Origin: Amycolatopsis xylanica
GTDB lineage: Bacteria > Actinomycetota > Actinomycetes > Mycobacteriales > Pseudonocardiaceae
Assembly: GCF_900107045.1 (NCBI RefSeq)
Contig: NZ_FNON01000002.1
Span: 186,001-250,000, forward strand
Length of the DNA: 64,000 nt
Reading direction: 5' to 3'
Shown here: one piece after another, positions 48,439 through 57,807 of the stretch
Layout: every line of letters starts with the position of its first letter
Numbering within the stretch: position 1 is the first letter of the stretch
The notes under the pieces: generated by a model
What the model was told of the DNA's origin: nothing
Databases searched by the model: none
Seen by the model: only the letters and a program-made list of their open reading frames with translations
Program-made: the position numbers and the translations under genes

Positions 48439-48602
48439 AGGTCGTGTTTCTCGGATCGGGCACGCGATAGCCGCGCCCAGGTCGTCCCTGGCGGCACCGC
48501 GGCATCACCCGAGTACAACCCCGGTACGAGGGCGACGCCGCGGCACCGCCAGGAACAACCTGGATCACGACTCTCACGCACCAGATCCGAGAAACACGAC
48601 CT
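48439..48602 (-). other. Long imperfect hairpin between ectC and ectD
   Basis: Two 78-79-nt arms (48439-48516 and 48524-48602) surround the loop AACCCCG. The outer 19 bp (AGGTCGTGTTTCTCGGATC) pair perfectly and start at the ectC stop codon. In the rest I count 11 positions where the DNA arms do not match but the minus-strand transcript would form G·U pairs, 5 true mismatches and 1 bulge. None of the non-matching positions is G·U on the plus strand. This bias marks an RNA structure in the ect mRNA, just upstream of the ectD ribosome site. No U tract follows, so it is not a simple intrinsic terminator. Confidence 0.85.
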
Positions 48603-48987
48603 ACTCAGTGATCAGCGGGTACACACCGTGTTCGTCGTGCACCTCGCGGCCCGTGACGGGCGGGTTGAACACGCACACGCACTTTATGTCGGTCTTGGCC
48701 CTGACCTGGTGCTTGTCGTGATCGTTGAGCAGATAGAGCGTTCCGGGCGCCAGCGGGTAGACCTTGCCGGTGCCCTTGTCCTCGATCTCGCCTTCACCCT
48801 CGGTGATGAAGACCGCCTCGATGTGGTTGGCGTACCAGAAGTCGCTGGTGGTACCCGCGTACAGCGTGGTTTCGTGCACCGAGAAGCCGACGCCCTCCTT
48901 GGCGAGGATGATCCGCTTGCTACGCCAGTTCTCGGTCTTGATGTCGGCGTCGGTGTCGGTGATCTCGTCGAGTGTGCGGACGATCAA
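48601..48987 (-). CDS. ectC: L-ectoine synthase EctC
   Basis: Cyclises N-gamma-acetyl-2,4-diaminobutyrate to ectoine. A 128-residue cupin: [26 protein letters not shown], the conserved [19 protein letters not shown] with metal ligands, and [11 protein letters not shown]. Length is typical. Gap to ectB is 10 bp. The stop codon is the base of the intercistronic hairpin before ectD. Confidence 0.97.
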   Translation of the reverse strand: MIVRTLDEITDTDADIKTENWRSKRIILAKEGVGFSVHETTLYAGTTSDFWYANHIEAVFITEGEGEIEDKGTGKVYPLAPGTLYLLNDHDKHQVRAKTDIKCVCVFNPPVTGREVHDEHGVYPLITE

Positions 48988-48997
48988 GCTTCGCTCC

Positions 48998-50266
48998 TTA
49001 CTTCAGGACGGTCGCGATGGACTCGTCGATGATCTTGAGCCCCTCGGTGATCTCGTCGTCGGTGACGGTCAGCGGCGGCAGCAGCTTCATCACCTCGCCG
49101 TCGGGACCCGCGGTCTCCATCAGCAGCCCGCGCTCGAAGGCGGCGGCGCAGACCTTGCCGGCCAGCTCACCGCTCTCGAACTCGATGCCGCGCGCCAGGC
49201 CACGGCCCTTCGCGACGAGGTTCGCCTCGGGGTAGGCCTTGACGATGTCCGTGAACGCGGCGGCGATGCGCTCGCCCTTCGCCTTCGTGGACTTCTCGAG
49301 CTCGTCGTCGCTCCAGTAGGTGCGCAACGCCTCGGTCGCCGTCACGAACGCGGGGCTGATCCCGCGGAAGGTGCCGTTGTGCTCGCCTGGCTCCCAGACG
49401 TCCAGCTCGGGCTTGATCAGCGTCAACGCCATCGGCAAGCCGTAACCGCCGATCGACTTCGACAGGCACACGATGTCGGGCTTGATGCCCGCGTCCTCGA
49501 AGCTGAAGAACGGCCCGGTACGGCCGCAGCCCATCTGCACGTCGTCGAAGATCAGCAGGATGCCGTGCTTCGCGCACAGGTCGGCGAGTCCCTTGAGCCA
49601 GGCGAGGCTCGCGGCGTTGATGCCGCCCTCGCCCTGCACGCCTTCGACGATCACGGCGGCGGGCTCGTTCAGGCCGCTGCCGGAGTCTTCGAGCAGGCGC
49701 TCGAAGTAGAGGAAGTCGGGGTACTGGCCGTCGAAGTAGGCGTCGTACGGCATCGGCGTCGCGTGCACCAGCGGCACACCGGCGCCGCCGCGCTTCATCG
49801 AGTTGCCGGTCACCGACAGCGCGCCGAGCGTCATCCCGTGGAACGCGTTCGTGAAGTTGATGACCGACTCCTTGCCGGTCACCTTCCGCGCGAGCTTCAG
49901 CGCGGCTTCGACGGCGTTGGCACCACCGGGGCCGGGGAAGACGATCTTGTAGTCGAGGTCCCGTGGCTCGAGGATCTTCTCCTTGAACGTCTCCAGGAAG
50001 TTCTTCTTCGCCACGGTGAACATGTCCAGCGCGTGGGTGATGCCGTCACGCTGGATGTAGTCGAGCAAAGCCTGCTTGAGCACGGGGTTGTTGTGCCCGT
50101 AGTTCAGCGCGCCGGCGCCTGCGAAGAAGTCGAGGTACGCCTTGCCGTCCTCGTCGAAAACGCGGCTGCCCTGCGCGCGATCGAAAACGACCGGCCAGCC
50201 TCGGCTGTAGCTGCGGACTTCGGATTCGAGCTCTTCGAAAATGTTCATGACTTGTGGTCGTTCCAT
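48998..50266 (-). CDS. ectB: Diaminobutyrate-2-oxoglutarate transaminase EctB
   Basis: A class III PLP aminotransferase that turns aspartate semialdehyde into 2,4-diaminobutyrate. Features are [52 protein letters not shown], and the PLP Lys in [31 protein letters not shown] follows. The ATG at 50266 directly follows the ectA stop (TGAATG). The ATG at 50248 ([14 protein letters not shown]) better matches the usual EctB N-terminus and may be the true start. Confidence 0.97.
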   Translation of the reverse strand: MERPQVMNIFEELESEVRSYSRGWPVVFDRAQGSRVFDEDGKAYLDFFAGAGALNYGHNNPVLKQALLDYIQRDGITHALDMFTVAKKNFLETFKEKILEPRDLDYKIVFPGPGGANAVEAALKLARKVTGKESVINFTNAFHGMTLGALSVTGNSMKRGGAGVPLVHATPMPYDAYFDGQYPDFLYFERLLEDSGSGLNEPAAVIVEGVQGEGGINAASLAWLKGLADLCAKHGILLIFDDVQMGCGRTGPFFSFEDAGIKPDIVCLSKSIGGYGLPMALTLIKPELDVWEPGEHNGTFRGISPAFVTATEALRTYWSDDELEKSTKAKGERIAAAFTDIVKAYPEANLVAKGRGLARGIEFESGELAGKVCAAAFERGLLMETAGPDGEVMKLLPPLTVTDDEITEGLKIIDESIATVLK

Positions 50267-50761
50267 TCAGTGTTTGAGCGGCCCGATCCGGTAAAGGTCT
50301 TCCGGTTCGTGCCGGCCGTCGCTCGGGAAGTCTTGCGAGGTGAACAGTTCTTCGCGTTCCAACTGTGTGTTCCAGCGCTTCGCGAACGAACCGAACAGCG
50401 CTATGGACGCGTCGTTGTCAGGCGTGATGGTGGTCTCGAGGAACTCGACCCCGCTGCCGACGAGCTTGCCGAACAGGACGTCGAGCATCTTGCCTGCCAG
50501 GCCTTTTCCACGCTGCGACGCGTCAACGGCCACTTGCCACACCAGCGCGGTGCTCGGATTCGACGGCCTGCGGTAGCCGATGACGAAGCCGACGGCTTCC
50601 CCGTCGACCTTGGCGACGACCGAGGTGTCGGCGAAATCCTTGCACCACAACAAATACGCGTAAGGCGAGTTGAGATCCAGCTTCCGCGAATCACGCGCAA
50701 TTCGCCACAACGCGGCACCGTCGGCCTTGGTCGGGGATTCGATCAAGTGCTTTCCGGACAT
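50267..50761 (-). CDS. ectA: L-2,4-diaminobutyrate acetyltransferase EctA
   Basis: A GNAT enzyme that acetylates diaminobutyrate at N-gamma. The 164-residue protein has AYLLWCKDFADTSVVAKVDGEAVGFVIGYRRPSNP and the acetyl-CoA loop VDASQRGKGLAGKML, then LETTITPDNDASIALF. The ATG at 50761 is used; an upstream GTG would add a few residues, and neither has a strong ribosome site. First gene of ectABCD. The 247-bp region upstream (50762-51008) holds no gene; an osmotic promoter should lie there, but I cannot place it. Confidence 0.95.
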   Translation of the reverse strand: MSGKHLIESPTKADGAALWRIARDSRKLDLNSPYAYLLWCKDFADTSVVAKVDGEAVGFVIGYRRPSNPSTALVWQVAVDASQRGKGLAGKMLDVLFGKLVGSGVEFLETTITPDNDASIALFGSFAKRWNTQLEREELFTSQDFPSDGRHEPEDLYRIGPLKH

Positions 50762-51008
50762 ATCAGTTAACGTAACAGACACATTTAGCGATCGCAGGCG
50801 CCCGACTACGCCATATGCGCCAGACCTGGGGGAACACGAACTCACCGGTGAGGAGTCCCACAAGCATGTTTGGATCCGGCGCGCGCTGTGTACTTAGTAG
50901 AATTCGGGGTTGTTGCAGCCTGCGCAAATTTCGCGCCGGCGGCCTTCGAAATAGCCTTCCACCAGGACCATATCGCTCACCGTGATCAGGTGATCACCAC
51001 GGCGCGGC

Positions 51009-53948
51009 CTAGGCCTTACGACGCAGGCGGCGCCACAGCGCACCCGCGGGTGTGACGACCACGGGCAGGATCAGCAGCGCCACCACGACCAGCCACCATA
51101 CGGCGGCTTCGCCACGCCCGAACGCCGCCATCACCGAGCCCAGCCAGCCGAACAAGGGCTCGCGGATCGGCGGGATGAAGCCCGCGAACAGCAGGCAGCC
51201 CGCCACGAGCACCAGCAGCACGGTCAGGAACCGCCGCCAGGTGGTCCGCAGCGCGAACACGCTGACCAGCAGGAACACCCCCGCGCCCGCCACCACCGGC
51301 AGGCCGATCCACTGCAGGACCGCGCTGGTCTGATTGCCGAGGATGAACCCGGCCAGCACCGTGACCGCCGCCGCGAGGAAGTTCCACGGCGCGCGCAGGT
51401 TGGCCGCGCCCTGCGCGATCCACCAGGCCGACCGGCCGGTCGCCCGCGCGAACTGCGCGGCGGGCCGGACGGAGGCAGGCATGCTCGGCGTGGCGCTGGT
51501 GACGGCGTTCAGGCCCGCCGCACCGGCCTTGATCAGGGTTTTGGTGAGCAGCATCGAGCCACGTTCGCCCTCGAGCCGTTCCGCGGAGACCTGGCATTCG
51601 CGGAACGCACGGCGCGTCGAGTCGTCGTCCATGGCGTCGAGATTCAGTTTACGGAACCGCTCCGACAGTTTTCCGTTCCCGCGTGCCTTGACCGCGTCCT
51701 CGGTCGCCTGCTTGGCGACGACCGGGAGTTCGGCGCGCGCGATCTGGAGCTGGCGTGACCTGGCCAAGACCATCGCGGTGATCGGCATGCTGACCGGCGC
51801 TTTGCCGAACTCGGCCAAGCGGTGGAGTTCGCCGTCCAGGCCAAGGAAAGCCAGCTCGGCGTCGAGCTGCTTGCCCAGCTTCGCGGCCTCGTCGGCGGTG
51901 ATGTTGTCGTCTTCGCTCGGTGAGCGCCAGCCGATGCTGTCGAAGAGTTCCTTGACCTTGTCCCGGAAGGCTTCCTTGCCCTCGAGTTCGGCCAGCAGGC
52001 GCAGGCGTTTCGGGTCGAGCAGGCATTGCAGCAGCCAGCCGACGGCGTCGATCCGGCCCCACATCCAGTCGTTCGCCCGCCACGACGATTTGTAGAACGC
52101 GCCGAAGTAGTCGGCCTGCATGCCGGTGAGCTTGTCCGTGGCACGCGACCGTTTCATGTCGAGCAAGGTGCGTGAATCGGCGCTGACCTGCACCAGGTCG
52201 ACCCGCTGGTCCACCGACGGGAGCTGTGCGAGCAGGCCGCGGGTGGCGATGTGCAGTGTCAGCAGCCTGGTGTTGACGAGCGCGTCCGACGCGGTGCGCT
52301 GGTCGTCGGTGAGGCCGAGCCAGTCGAGCAACGTCTTCACGGTGTTCGCGGCGTCGGGGTCTTTGTCGGCAGGCAGCAGGCGCAGCGCGGGCGTCACCGC
52401 ACGGAGCGCGTCGACGACCTGCTTCCACGCACCGGCGAGTTGTTCTTTCCTGCCAAGGAAAGCCCACTCGTCGGCCAGCCAGTTGACCCAGGTGACGAGC
52501 TCTTCGTCCTTTTTCGGCAACCGCTGACGGCCGATCCAGTCCGTCAGCCGGATCTCGCGGGCCGCGGCCTTGCGTGCCTGGTGCAGCAGCGTCCGGCTGT
52601 CGTTGAACAGCGCCGCCTGCTCGGGCGACGGTCCGAGCCGGAACCCGCTGTTGATCAGCTGCAGCCCGGTCGCGACGGCATCGTCGAGCGCGGACGTCCG
52701 GAACGCGACGAGCTCCGCACCTTCACAACCGCCTTCCGGCAGGGTCTCGGGCAGCTCCGTGCACAGCCCCTTGATCGCGGCGGCGCGCAGCTCCGCGGAA
52801 ACACCGGACGCCCACTCGCCATTGCCACCCGCTTTATTAAGCCTTCGCGTCGCTTCGCGGACCAGTTGCGTCGCGTCTTCCTGGACGCGACGCTGCCGAT
52901 AGTCCTTCATAAGCCGCTCGTCGACCAGCGCCTCGGCGCCGACCCGGCAGCCGAGCGCCGCCAGCGAGACCCTCGTGCCCCGCGTCTTGACCACGGCGTC
53001 GTTGTGCCGGGTCAGCTCATCGAACTCGGCGCTGATCGACTGGTTCAGCACGGCCGCGACGACCTGGCTCATCGCCCCGCCGAGCAGCGGCGGGTTCTTC
53101 GGGTCGACCTTCTTCTGCTCGGCCTCCCCCTCGCCGGTCGGCACGACATAGAGCAGCAGCCGCCTGACGTCCTGCTCAGCGGGCCGCTCGAAGATCTCGC
53201 GCAGCGCGGGCCCTAACGGCTTCTTAAGCAGCACGCCGCCATCGGTGAGCCAGTGCGACCGGGTGACGTCGACGTAAGCGTTCATATCCGGATGTGCCTT
53301 GTCCCCGCCGGGCACGCCGACCGGAACACACGAAAGCTCGAAGGCACCAGGGAAAGACGCGGACGAGCGTGCCGCCAGCGCGAGCGGCTCGACCACCCCG
53401 TTGTTCCACAGTGGACGGTCGAAGCGGAACACCAGCCGATGTTCGCTGTCGCGCACCAGGTTGCCGAGCGCGTCGTCGAACCGCGCGGTCTCGGCGTCGA
53501 TCATGGTGCCGGTGAGCAGCACGGTCACGTCGGGCGACTCGACGGGCTTCCGGTCCCCGATTATGTCTCGCAGCGCGGTCTGCAAGCCGCCGAGCAGCAC
53601 CTTGTCCCCGTCGAACAGCGACCGCGGCTGCTTCTCGCCCGGATCGCGGAGCAGCTTCTCCAGCGCGCCCATCTCGATCCACGAGTCGCGCAGCACCGCA
53701 GGCGTCGAGCCGTACGCCTCGGCCAGGCCAAGGCACGCGACGTTGATGCTGCCCGCGCTCGTTCCGGTCAGCACGTCGAGCGAGACCGTGGCGTTGAGCA
53801 GGTCGAGCAGCCGCCGGTAGACGCTGTCCCCGGTGGCGTGCAACAGTTCCGAGGTTTCGGCGGCGACCCCGCCCATCCAGACGGCCAGGCTCGAACCACC
53901 CACCATGGTCATGGCGATGCGGATGTCCTGCTGCCACGAGGTCTGCAC
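51009..53948 (-). CDS. Patatin-like lipase with DUF3376-type region and C-terminal membrane helices
   Basis: A 979-residue protein. The patatin fold (about residues 8-290) has the oxyanion region GGSSLAVWMGG, the nucleophile elbow GTSAGSIN and the dyad Asp in LTDGGVLLKKP. A long helical middle (DUF3376-like, about 300-800) of unknown role follows, then about four membrane helices at the C-terminus. The catalytic part is therefore cytoplasmic and tethered at its far end. It should cleave acyl groups from lipids. It is last in line after the Abi-alpha and DUF445 genes (gap 72 bp). Confidence 0.88.
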   Translation of the reverse strand: MQTSWQQDIRIAMTMVGGSSLAVWMGGVAAETSELLHATGDSVYRRLLDLLNATVSLDVLTGTSAGSINVACLGLAEAYGSTPAVLRDSWIEMGALEKLLRDPGEKQPRSLFDGDKVLLGGLQTALRDIIGDRKPVESPDVTVLLTGTMIDAETARFDDALGNLVRDSEHRLVFRFDRPLWNNGVVEPLALAARSSASFPGAFELSCVPVGVPGGDKAHPDMNAYVDVTRSHWLTDGGVLLKKPLGPALREIFERPAEQDVRRLLLYVVPTGEGEAEQKKVDPKNPPLLGGAMSQVVAAVLNQSISAEFDELTRHNDAVVKTRGTRVSLAALGCRVGAEALVDERLMKDYRQRRVQEDATQLVREATRRLNKAGGNGEWASGVSAELRAAAIKGLCTELPETLPEGGCEGAELVAFRTSALDDAVATGLQLINSGFRLGPSPEQAALFNDSRTLLHQARKAAAREIRLTDWIGRQRLPKKDEELVTWVNWLADEWAFLGRKEQLAGAWKQVVDALRAVTPALRLLPADKDPDAANTVKTLLDWLGLTDDQRTASDALVNTRLLTLHIATRGLLAQLPSVDQRVDLVQVSADSRTLLDMKRSRATDKLTGMQADYFGAFYKSSWRANDWMWGRIDAVGWLLQCLLDPKRLRLLAELEGKEAFRDKVKELFDSIGWRSPSEDDNITADEAAKLGKQLDAELAFLGLDGELHRLAEFGKAPVSMPITAMVLARSRQLQIARAELPVVAKQATEDAVKARGNGKLSERFRKLNLDAMDDDSTRRAFRECQVSAERLEGERGSMLLTKTLIKAGAAGLNAVTSATPSMPASVRPAAQFARATGRSAWWIAQGAANLRAPWNFLAAAVTVLAGFILGNQTSAVLQWIGLPVVAGAGVFLLVSVFALRTTWRRFLTVLLVLVAGCLLFAGFIPPIREPLFGWLGSVMAAFGRGEAAVWWLVVVALLILPVVVTPAGALWRRLRRKA

Positions 53949-54020
53949 GGCGTCACCTTAGACCGATCGACGGAAATGCATAGCCGCTTTTCGGGTGGCA
54001 TCGGGTTCCCCAAAGGGCAC

Positions 54021-55235
54021 TCAGCCCGAGAAATGCTCCAGCAGCAGCACTTGCGCCTCACCCATACAGAATCCGAGTATCGCGCCGGTCGCGATCAGGA
54101 TCCATTCGTCCTGCTGGAAGGCGGGCCGCAACAGTTCTTCGAACTCCTCCGGCTCCAATTCTTTCATTTTGGTGACCAGCAGGTTGCGAATGTCCATCGC
54201 GTCTTCGGCGTAGTCCTCGATATACCGCATCGACTCCGGCAGCCGGTCCATGATCTTGCGCGAAATGCTGAGTTTCATCTCCTGGTAGCGCTTGCTGCCG
54301 ACGGCGAACACCACCAGCGGGCGGCGCGAGAGGCCGAGTTCGGTGTCGATCTGGCGCTGGATCAACGCGAGCACCCGATCCGAGAGCGGCCCGCGCAGCA
54401 CTGCTTCGAGCACGTTGTGCGGGGTGATGATTTCCTTCGCGATGAGCGCGCCGTACGCCTCGGCGACCTCTTCGCGGCGCTTGAGGAACAAGCCCTGCCA
54501 CTCGACGATCCCGAAGTACTTCTTCGGCCGCCTCGGCACGAAGATCATCTTCAGTGCCAGCCAGTCCGTGAACCAGCCGGTGAACAAGCCGAACAACGGC
54601 ATGATCAGCGGGAAGCGGAAGAGCAGCCAGACGATCAACTGGACGACCCCGATGAGCCCGCCGAAGACCAGGCCCGACCGCGCGATGAACTGGAACTCCT
54701 TGCTGCCCGACTCGCGGAAGATCCGGTTCAGCAGCGCCTTGTCCTTGACCAGCGCGGTGACGACCATGTCCTTGAGGTCGAAGACCTGGTCGATGTCCTC
54801 CTTGATCGCGTCGAGCACCCCGGCGATCATCTTCGGCGCCTCGGCCTGCACGCGGCGGATGACCATTTCCTGCATGCGGACGGGCATCGACTCCCACAGG
54901 TCCGCCTGATACTGGCTCGCGACATCGCGCACGATCTCTTCGACCGCGGACATCAGTGGTTTCTCAAGCTCTTTGGCGACCCGTGCCGGATCGAGCCGAT
55001 CCAAGACCTCAGCAGGCTTAATAAGCTGCTGGGTCATCGTGTCGCACGCGATGCTCGCCATCCGCGCGGCACGCTTCGGCACGATGCCTTGCCAGCCGAG
55101 GAACGGTTTGACGCCGACGAATTCGAGCGGCTGGAACATCATCCGGATGGCGACCAGCTTGGTCACGTACCCGATGAGCGCCGCGACGAGCGGGATCGAG
55201 GCATAAAGGGGCCAGTGCTGAGCGAAATCGCTCAC
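54021..55235 (-). CDS. DUF445 family membrane protein
   Basis: A 404-residue protein with one N-terminal helix (YASIPLVAALIGYVTKLVAI) leading into the family motif RMMFQPLEFVG…LGWQGIVPKRAARMA. A mid-protein pair of helices (GLIGVVQLIVWLLFRFPLIMPLFGLFTGWFTDWLALKMIF) is followed by a repeated W-Q-G-L-F-x-K-R motif, and a last helix lies near the C-terminus. The two P-x-G-W-x-T/x-x-x-A-x-K-M/R-M-I/M-F modules look like an internal duplication. Function is unknown. It is 9 bp behind the Abi-alpha gene. Confidence 0.9.
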   Translation of the reverse strand: MSDFAQHWPLYASIPLVAALIGYVTKLVAIRMMFQPLEFVGVKPFLGWQGIVPKRAARMASIACDTMTQQLIKPAEVLDRLDPARVAKELEKPLMSAVEEIVRDVASQYQADLWESMPVRMQEMVIRRVQAEAPKMIAGVLDAIKEDIDQVFDLKDMVVTALVKDKALLNRIFRESGSKEFQFIARSGLVFGGLIGVVQLIVWLLFRFPLIMPLFGLFTGWFTDWLALKMIFVPRRPKKYFGIVEWQGLFLKRREEVAEAYGALIAKEIITPHNVLEAVLRGPLSDRVLALIQRQIDTELGLSRRPLVVFAVGSKRYQEMKLSISRKIMDRLPESMRYIEDYAEDAMDIRNLLVTKMKELEPEEFEELLRPAFQQDEWILIATGAILGFCMGEAQVLLLEHFSG

Positions 55236-55244
55236 GAAGCCCCC

Positions 55245-56054
55245 CTACCTCGTCGGGTCACACGCCGTCCAGAACTGCGCGCCGAGCCGCGAGATGTGCA
55301 CGGTGCGCCGGATGAACTTGGCCCGCTTGACCGATTTCTCGGCGTCGCGGACCGTTTCGTCGGTCATCAGGATCTCGTACTGGGTCTCCAGCGACGGCGC
55401 TTCCTCGTCGATCTCGGCCAGCCCGAGCCCGACGAGCCGGGTGACGTAACTCGGCACCTGGTCGAGCAGCGACACACCGGCGTTCTTGCCGACGGTCGAC
55501 GCGTTGCGCAGCACGATCCGGCCGGCGCCGCCGAGGTTGGTGCGTTCGGCGACGTCGATCAGCGGGAACGGCGTGCCGTCGGACAGCGCGGAGAGGATGC
55601 GTGCCTCGTCCGGGGTGAGCTGACGCAGGATGACCGCGTACAGGTATTCCTTGGCCCGGTCCCGGCCGAAGCCGATGGATCGGTTGAGCAGCTCGGCCAT
55701 CGCGGCGCGCAGCGGCTCGCTGAGGTCGCCGCGCGCGGGGACGACGGTGACCGTCTCCCTCGCCTGCAGGCCGTTGCCCTGATAACCGTTCATGCTGGAC
55801 GCGGCGGTGAGCGCGGCGTGATACGGGTCGTCGACCTCGTCGAGGCGCCGCCGCAGCTCGCCGAGCAGCTGGCGTTCGATCTGCAGCAGCCCGCGTTCGG
55901 CCGCTTCGACACCCGGCAGCCGCCTGCCGATGGAAAAGCCGGTCCTCGCGGCCCAGCTCGCCAGCGCACCGGCCCGCTGGACCAGGTTGGGGCCGTCGTT
56001 CTCCTCGGGACGGTCGCCCTGGCCGGGGCCGAGCATTCGCTCGTGCACGTTCAC
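55245..56054 (-). CDS. Abi-alpha (DUF4393-like) family protein
   Basis: A 269-residue protein. The C-terminal part has the pattern RAKEYLYAVILRQLTPDEARILSALSDGTPFPLIDVAE and a following ASTVGKNAGVSLLDQVPSYVTRLVGLGL, which resembles Abi_alpha (PF14337). That family was named after an abortive-infection protein, but its chromosomal members have no proven role. The N-terminal ~100 residues hold an amphipathic helix (RGLLQIERQLLGELRRRLDEV). First gene of the run Abi-alpha, DUF445, patatin; divergent from the MPI-like gene across 60 bp. Confidence 0.75.
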   Translation of the reverse strand: MNVHERMLGPGQGDRPEENDGPNLVQRAGALASWAARTGFSIGRRLPGVEAAERGLLQIERQLLGELRRRLDEVDDPYHAALTAASSMNGYQGNGLQARETVTVVPARGDLSEPLRAAMAELLNRSIGFGRDRAKEYLYAVILRQLTPDEARILSALSDGTPFPLIDVAERTNLGGAGRIVLRNASTVGKNAGVSLLDQVPSYVTRLVGLGLAEIDEEAPSLETQYEILMTDETVRDAEKSVKRAKFIRRTVHISRLGAQFWTACDPTR

Positions 56055-56114
56055 ATTCCGAGCCTACCCGTGGGTACGCCGAACGGCCGAGAACGAGCTG
56101 GGACAATCACACTC

Positions 56115-56939
56115 ATGCCGTTCTCCCGCTGGGGTCCGCCGATCGACGTGCTCGCGCTGCTGGCCAAGGAGGAGCAAGCACTGATCGACCTGCTCGGCGG
56201 GCTCGACGCGGACCAGTGGGCGGCGCCGACGGCCTGCGCGGGCTGGTCGGTGCACGACGTCGCGGCGCACATCCTCGGCGACAAGCTCGGCAAGCTCTCG
56301 CGTGATCGCGACGAGTACCGCGTCGGCGGCCCGCTGCCCGGCGAGACGTTCGGGGCGTTCATCGACCGGATCAACGCCGAGTGGGTGCTCGCGCTGCGGC
56401 GGCTTTCGCCCGAAGTCCTGTTCGGGCTGCTGGTGGACAGCACGGCGCAGATCACCGACCTGTGGGGCAGGCTGGATCTCGACGATCTCGGCGAGCCGGT
56501 GACGTGGGCCGGGCCGGAACCGGCGCCGGTGTGGCTGGACGCGGCACGCGAGTACACGGAGTACTGGGTGCATCAGCAGCAGATCCGCGAGGCCGTCGGC
56601 GCGCGGCCGCTCGACCAGCGGGAATTCCGCGATCCGGTGATCGACACGTTCATGCGCGCGCTGCCGTTCACGCTGCGCGACCACGTGGCGCGCCCCGGGA
56701 AGCAGGTCGCCTACACCGTCGGCGGCCAGGTCTGGACGGCTCGGCGCGAGGCCGAAGGCTGGCTGCTGGACCGCTGCTCGCCCGGCAAGCCGACGCTGTC
56801 GTCCGTGAGCACCGATGCCGACACGTTCTGGCGGCTCTGCACCCGCAATGTGCGGCCGGCCGACGTGCAGGACCGCGTGACCGCGAAAGGCGAGCTCGCG
56901 GAGACCATGCTCGGCATGGTGTCGATCATTCTGAGCTGA
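56115..56939 (+). CDS. Maleylpyruvate isomerase/DinB-fold family protein
   Basis: A 274-residue protein of the TIGR03083/MDMPI_N type: helix DVLALLAKEEQALIDLLGGLDADQWAAPTACAGWSVHDVAAHILGDKLGKL carries the metal-ligand His of the family, and EYTEYWVHQQQIREAVG a second His. A C-terminal SCP2-like half follows. Mycothiol-dependent chemistry is typical of some members, but the reaction here is unknown. The ATG at 56115 is the true start; a much longer open frame upstream is antisense to other genes. It overlaps the convergent TetR gene by 14 bp. Confidence 0.85.
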   Translation: MPFSRWGPPIDVLALLAKEEQALIDLLGGLDADQWAAPTACAGWSVHDVAAHILGDKLGKLSRDRDEYRVGGPLPGETFGAFIDRINAEWVLALRRLSPEVLFGLLVDSTAQITDLWGRLDLDDLGEPVTWAGPEPAPVWLDAAREYTEYWVHQQQIREAVGARPLDQREFRDPVIDTFMRALPFTLRDHVARPGKQVAYTVGGQVWTARREAEGWLLDRCSPGKPTLSSVSTDADTFWRLCTRNVRPADVQDRVTAKGELAETMLGMVSIILS

Positions 56940-57525
56940 GGAAGATGCGGTCCAGGTGATAGTCGATCATGGCGATCACCTGGTCACCGGTCTTAAGCCC
57001 GACCAGGATGTCCGGCCCGACACCGGTCGAGACCGCGAGGAGCGTGTCGGCCTCACGGGCGAGGTCGAGCCCGTCCGCGATCTGCCCTTGAGCCCGGGCC
57101 GCGGTCATGATCTCGATGAACAGGTTCTCCAGCGACTGGTCTTCGGGGTCGATGAAAGCCGCGGCCAACGCCTCGTCGTTGAGCGCGCGGATGAAGTAGG
57201 CGAGCTGGACCAGCAACGTCATGCGCTGGTGCTCGTCCAGCGGCAGCAGCCCGATGAGGATCTCGCGCAGGAGCAAGCGCGGCGAAGCGTCTTTCGGGAT
57301 TCGCTCCTCGACCCGCTGTTTCTGGTCGAGCGAGAGCAGTTCGAGCGCGCCGAGCAGCAGCGCGTCACGGCTACCGAAGTAGTACTGGACGAGCCGCGTC
57401 GACACGCCCGCTTCCGCCGCGACCTGCCGCAACGTCACGTCTTCGAGCCCGCGCCCGCTCGCGATCCGCCACACGGCCTCGGCGATCTGCCTGCGCCGTT
57501 GCTCGTGATCCACTTTTTTCGGCAT
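56926..57525 (-). CDS. TetR-family transcriptional regulator
   Basis: A 199-residue repressor-type protein with the N-terminal HTH (RRRQIAEAVWRIASGRGLEDVTLRQVAAEAGVSTRLVQYYFGSRDALL) and a helical ligand domain. The ATG at 57525 starts MPKKVDHEQ. It is divergent from a 74-residue membrane-protein gene; the 57-bp gap has CCGATCGG (57565-57572) and a nearby CGATCG that may be operator halves. Longer upstream frames are spurious. Confidence 0.92.
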   Translation of the reverse strand: MPKKVDHEQRRRQIAEAVWRIASGRGLEDVTLRQVAAEAGVSTRLVQYYFGSRDALLLGALELLSLDQKQRVEERIPKDASPRLLLREILIGLLPLDEHQRMTLLVQLAYFIRALNDEALAAAFIDPEDQSLENLFIEIMTAARAQGQIADGLDLAREADTLLAVSTGVGPDILVGLKTGDQVIAMIDYHLDRIFLSSE

Positions 57526-57582
57526 GCTTCCCCGCTTATTTGATACGATCGAACCATAAAGATTCCGATCGGGGGAAACACT

Positions 57583-57807
57583 ATGGCAAGCAAGGAAGCG
57601 TTGACGGCGCTGGAGGGCATCGGCGCGCTGGGCGTCATCCAGGGCGCCGGTTCGATGATCGCCAGGTTCGGCTGGGACAAGGACTGGGGCCTGCTCGGCC
57701 TGCTGGACAAGCACGTCTTCCCGACCCCGTGGTGGGTCGGGCTGATCCTCGCCGTGGCAGGGCTGGCGCTGATCCTGCGCGTCGACCAGCTGAAGAAGGC
57801 GGCTTAG
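57583..57807 (+). CDS. Small membrane protein (74 aa)
   Basis: An N-terminal amphipathic part (MASKEALTALEGIGALGVIQGAGSMIARFGWDKDWGLLGLLDK) is followed by one membrane helix (WWVGLILAVAGLALILRV). GGGGGAAA precedes the ATG. No family recognised. Divergence from the TetR gene suggests it is the regulated target. Confidence 0.75.
   Translation: MASKEALTALEGIGALGVIQGAGSMIARFGWDKDWGLLGLLDKHVFPTPWWVGLILAVAGLALILRVDQLKKAA

Noticed and set aside
48417..48581. N-terminal extension of EctD through the ectC-ectD gap
   Set aside because: It would translate the hairpin arm; EctD homology and a strong ribosome site begin after it.
53253..56939. Plus-strand open frame of over 1200 codons
   Set aside because: Only its last 274 codons (from 56115) are a real gene. 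The rest is antisense to patatin, DUF445 and Abi-alpha genes and has the Arg/Glu/Asp/Leu-rich look of shadow frames.
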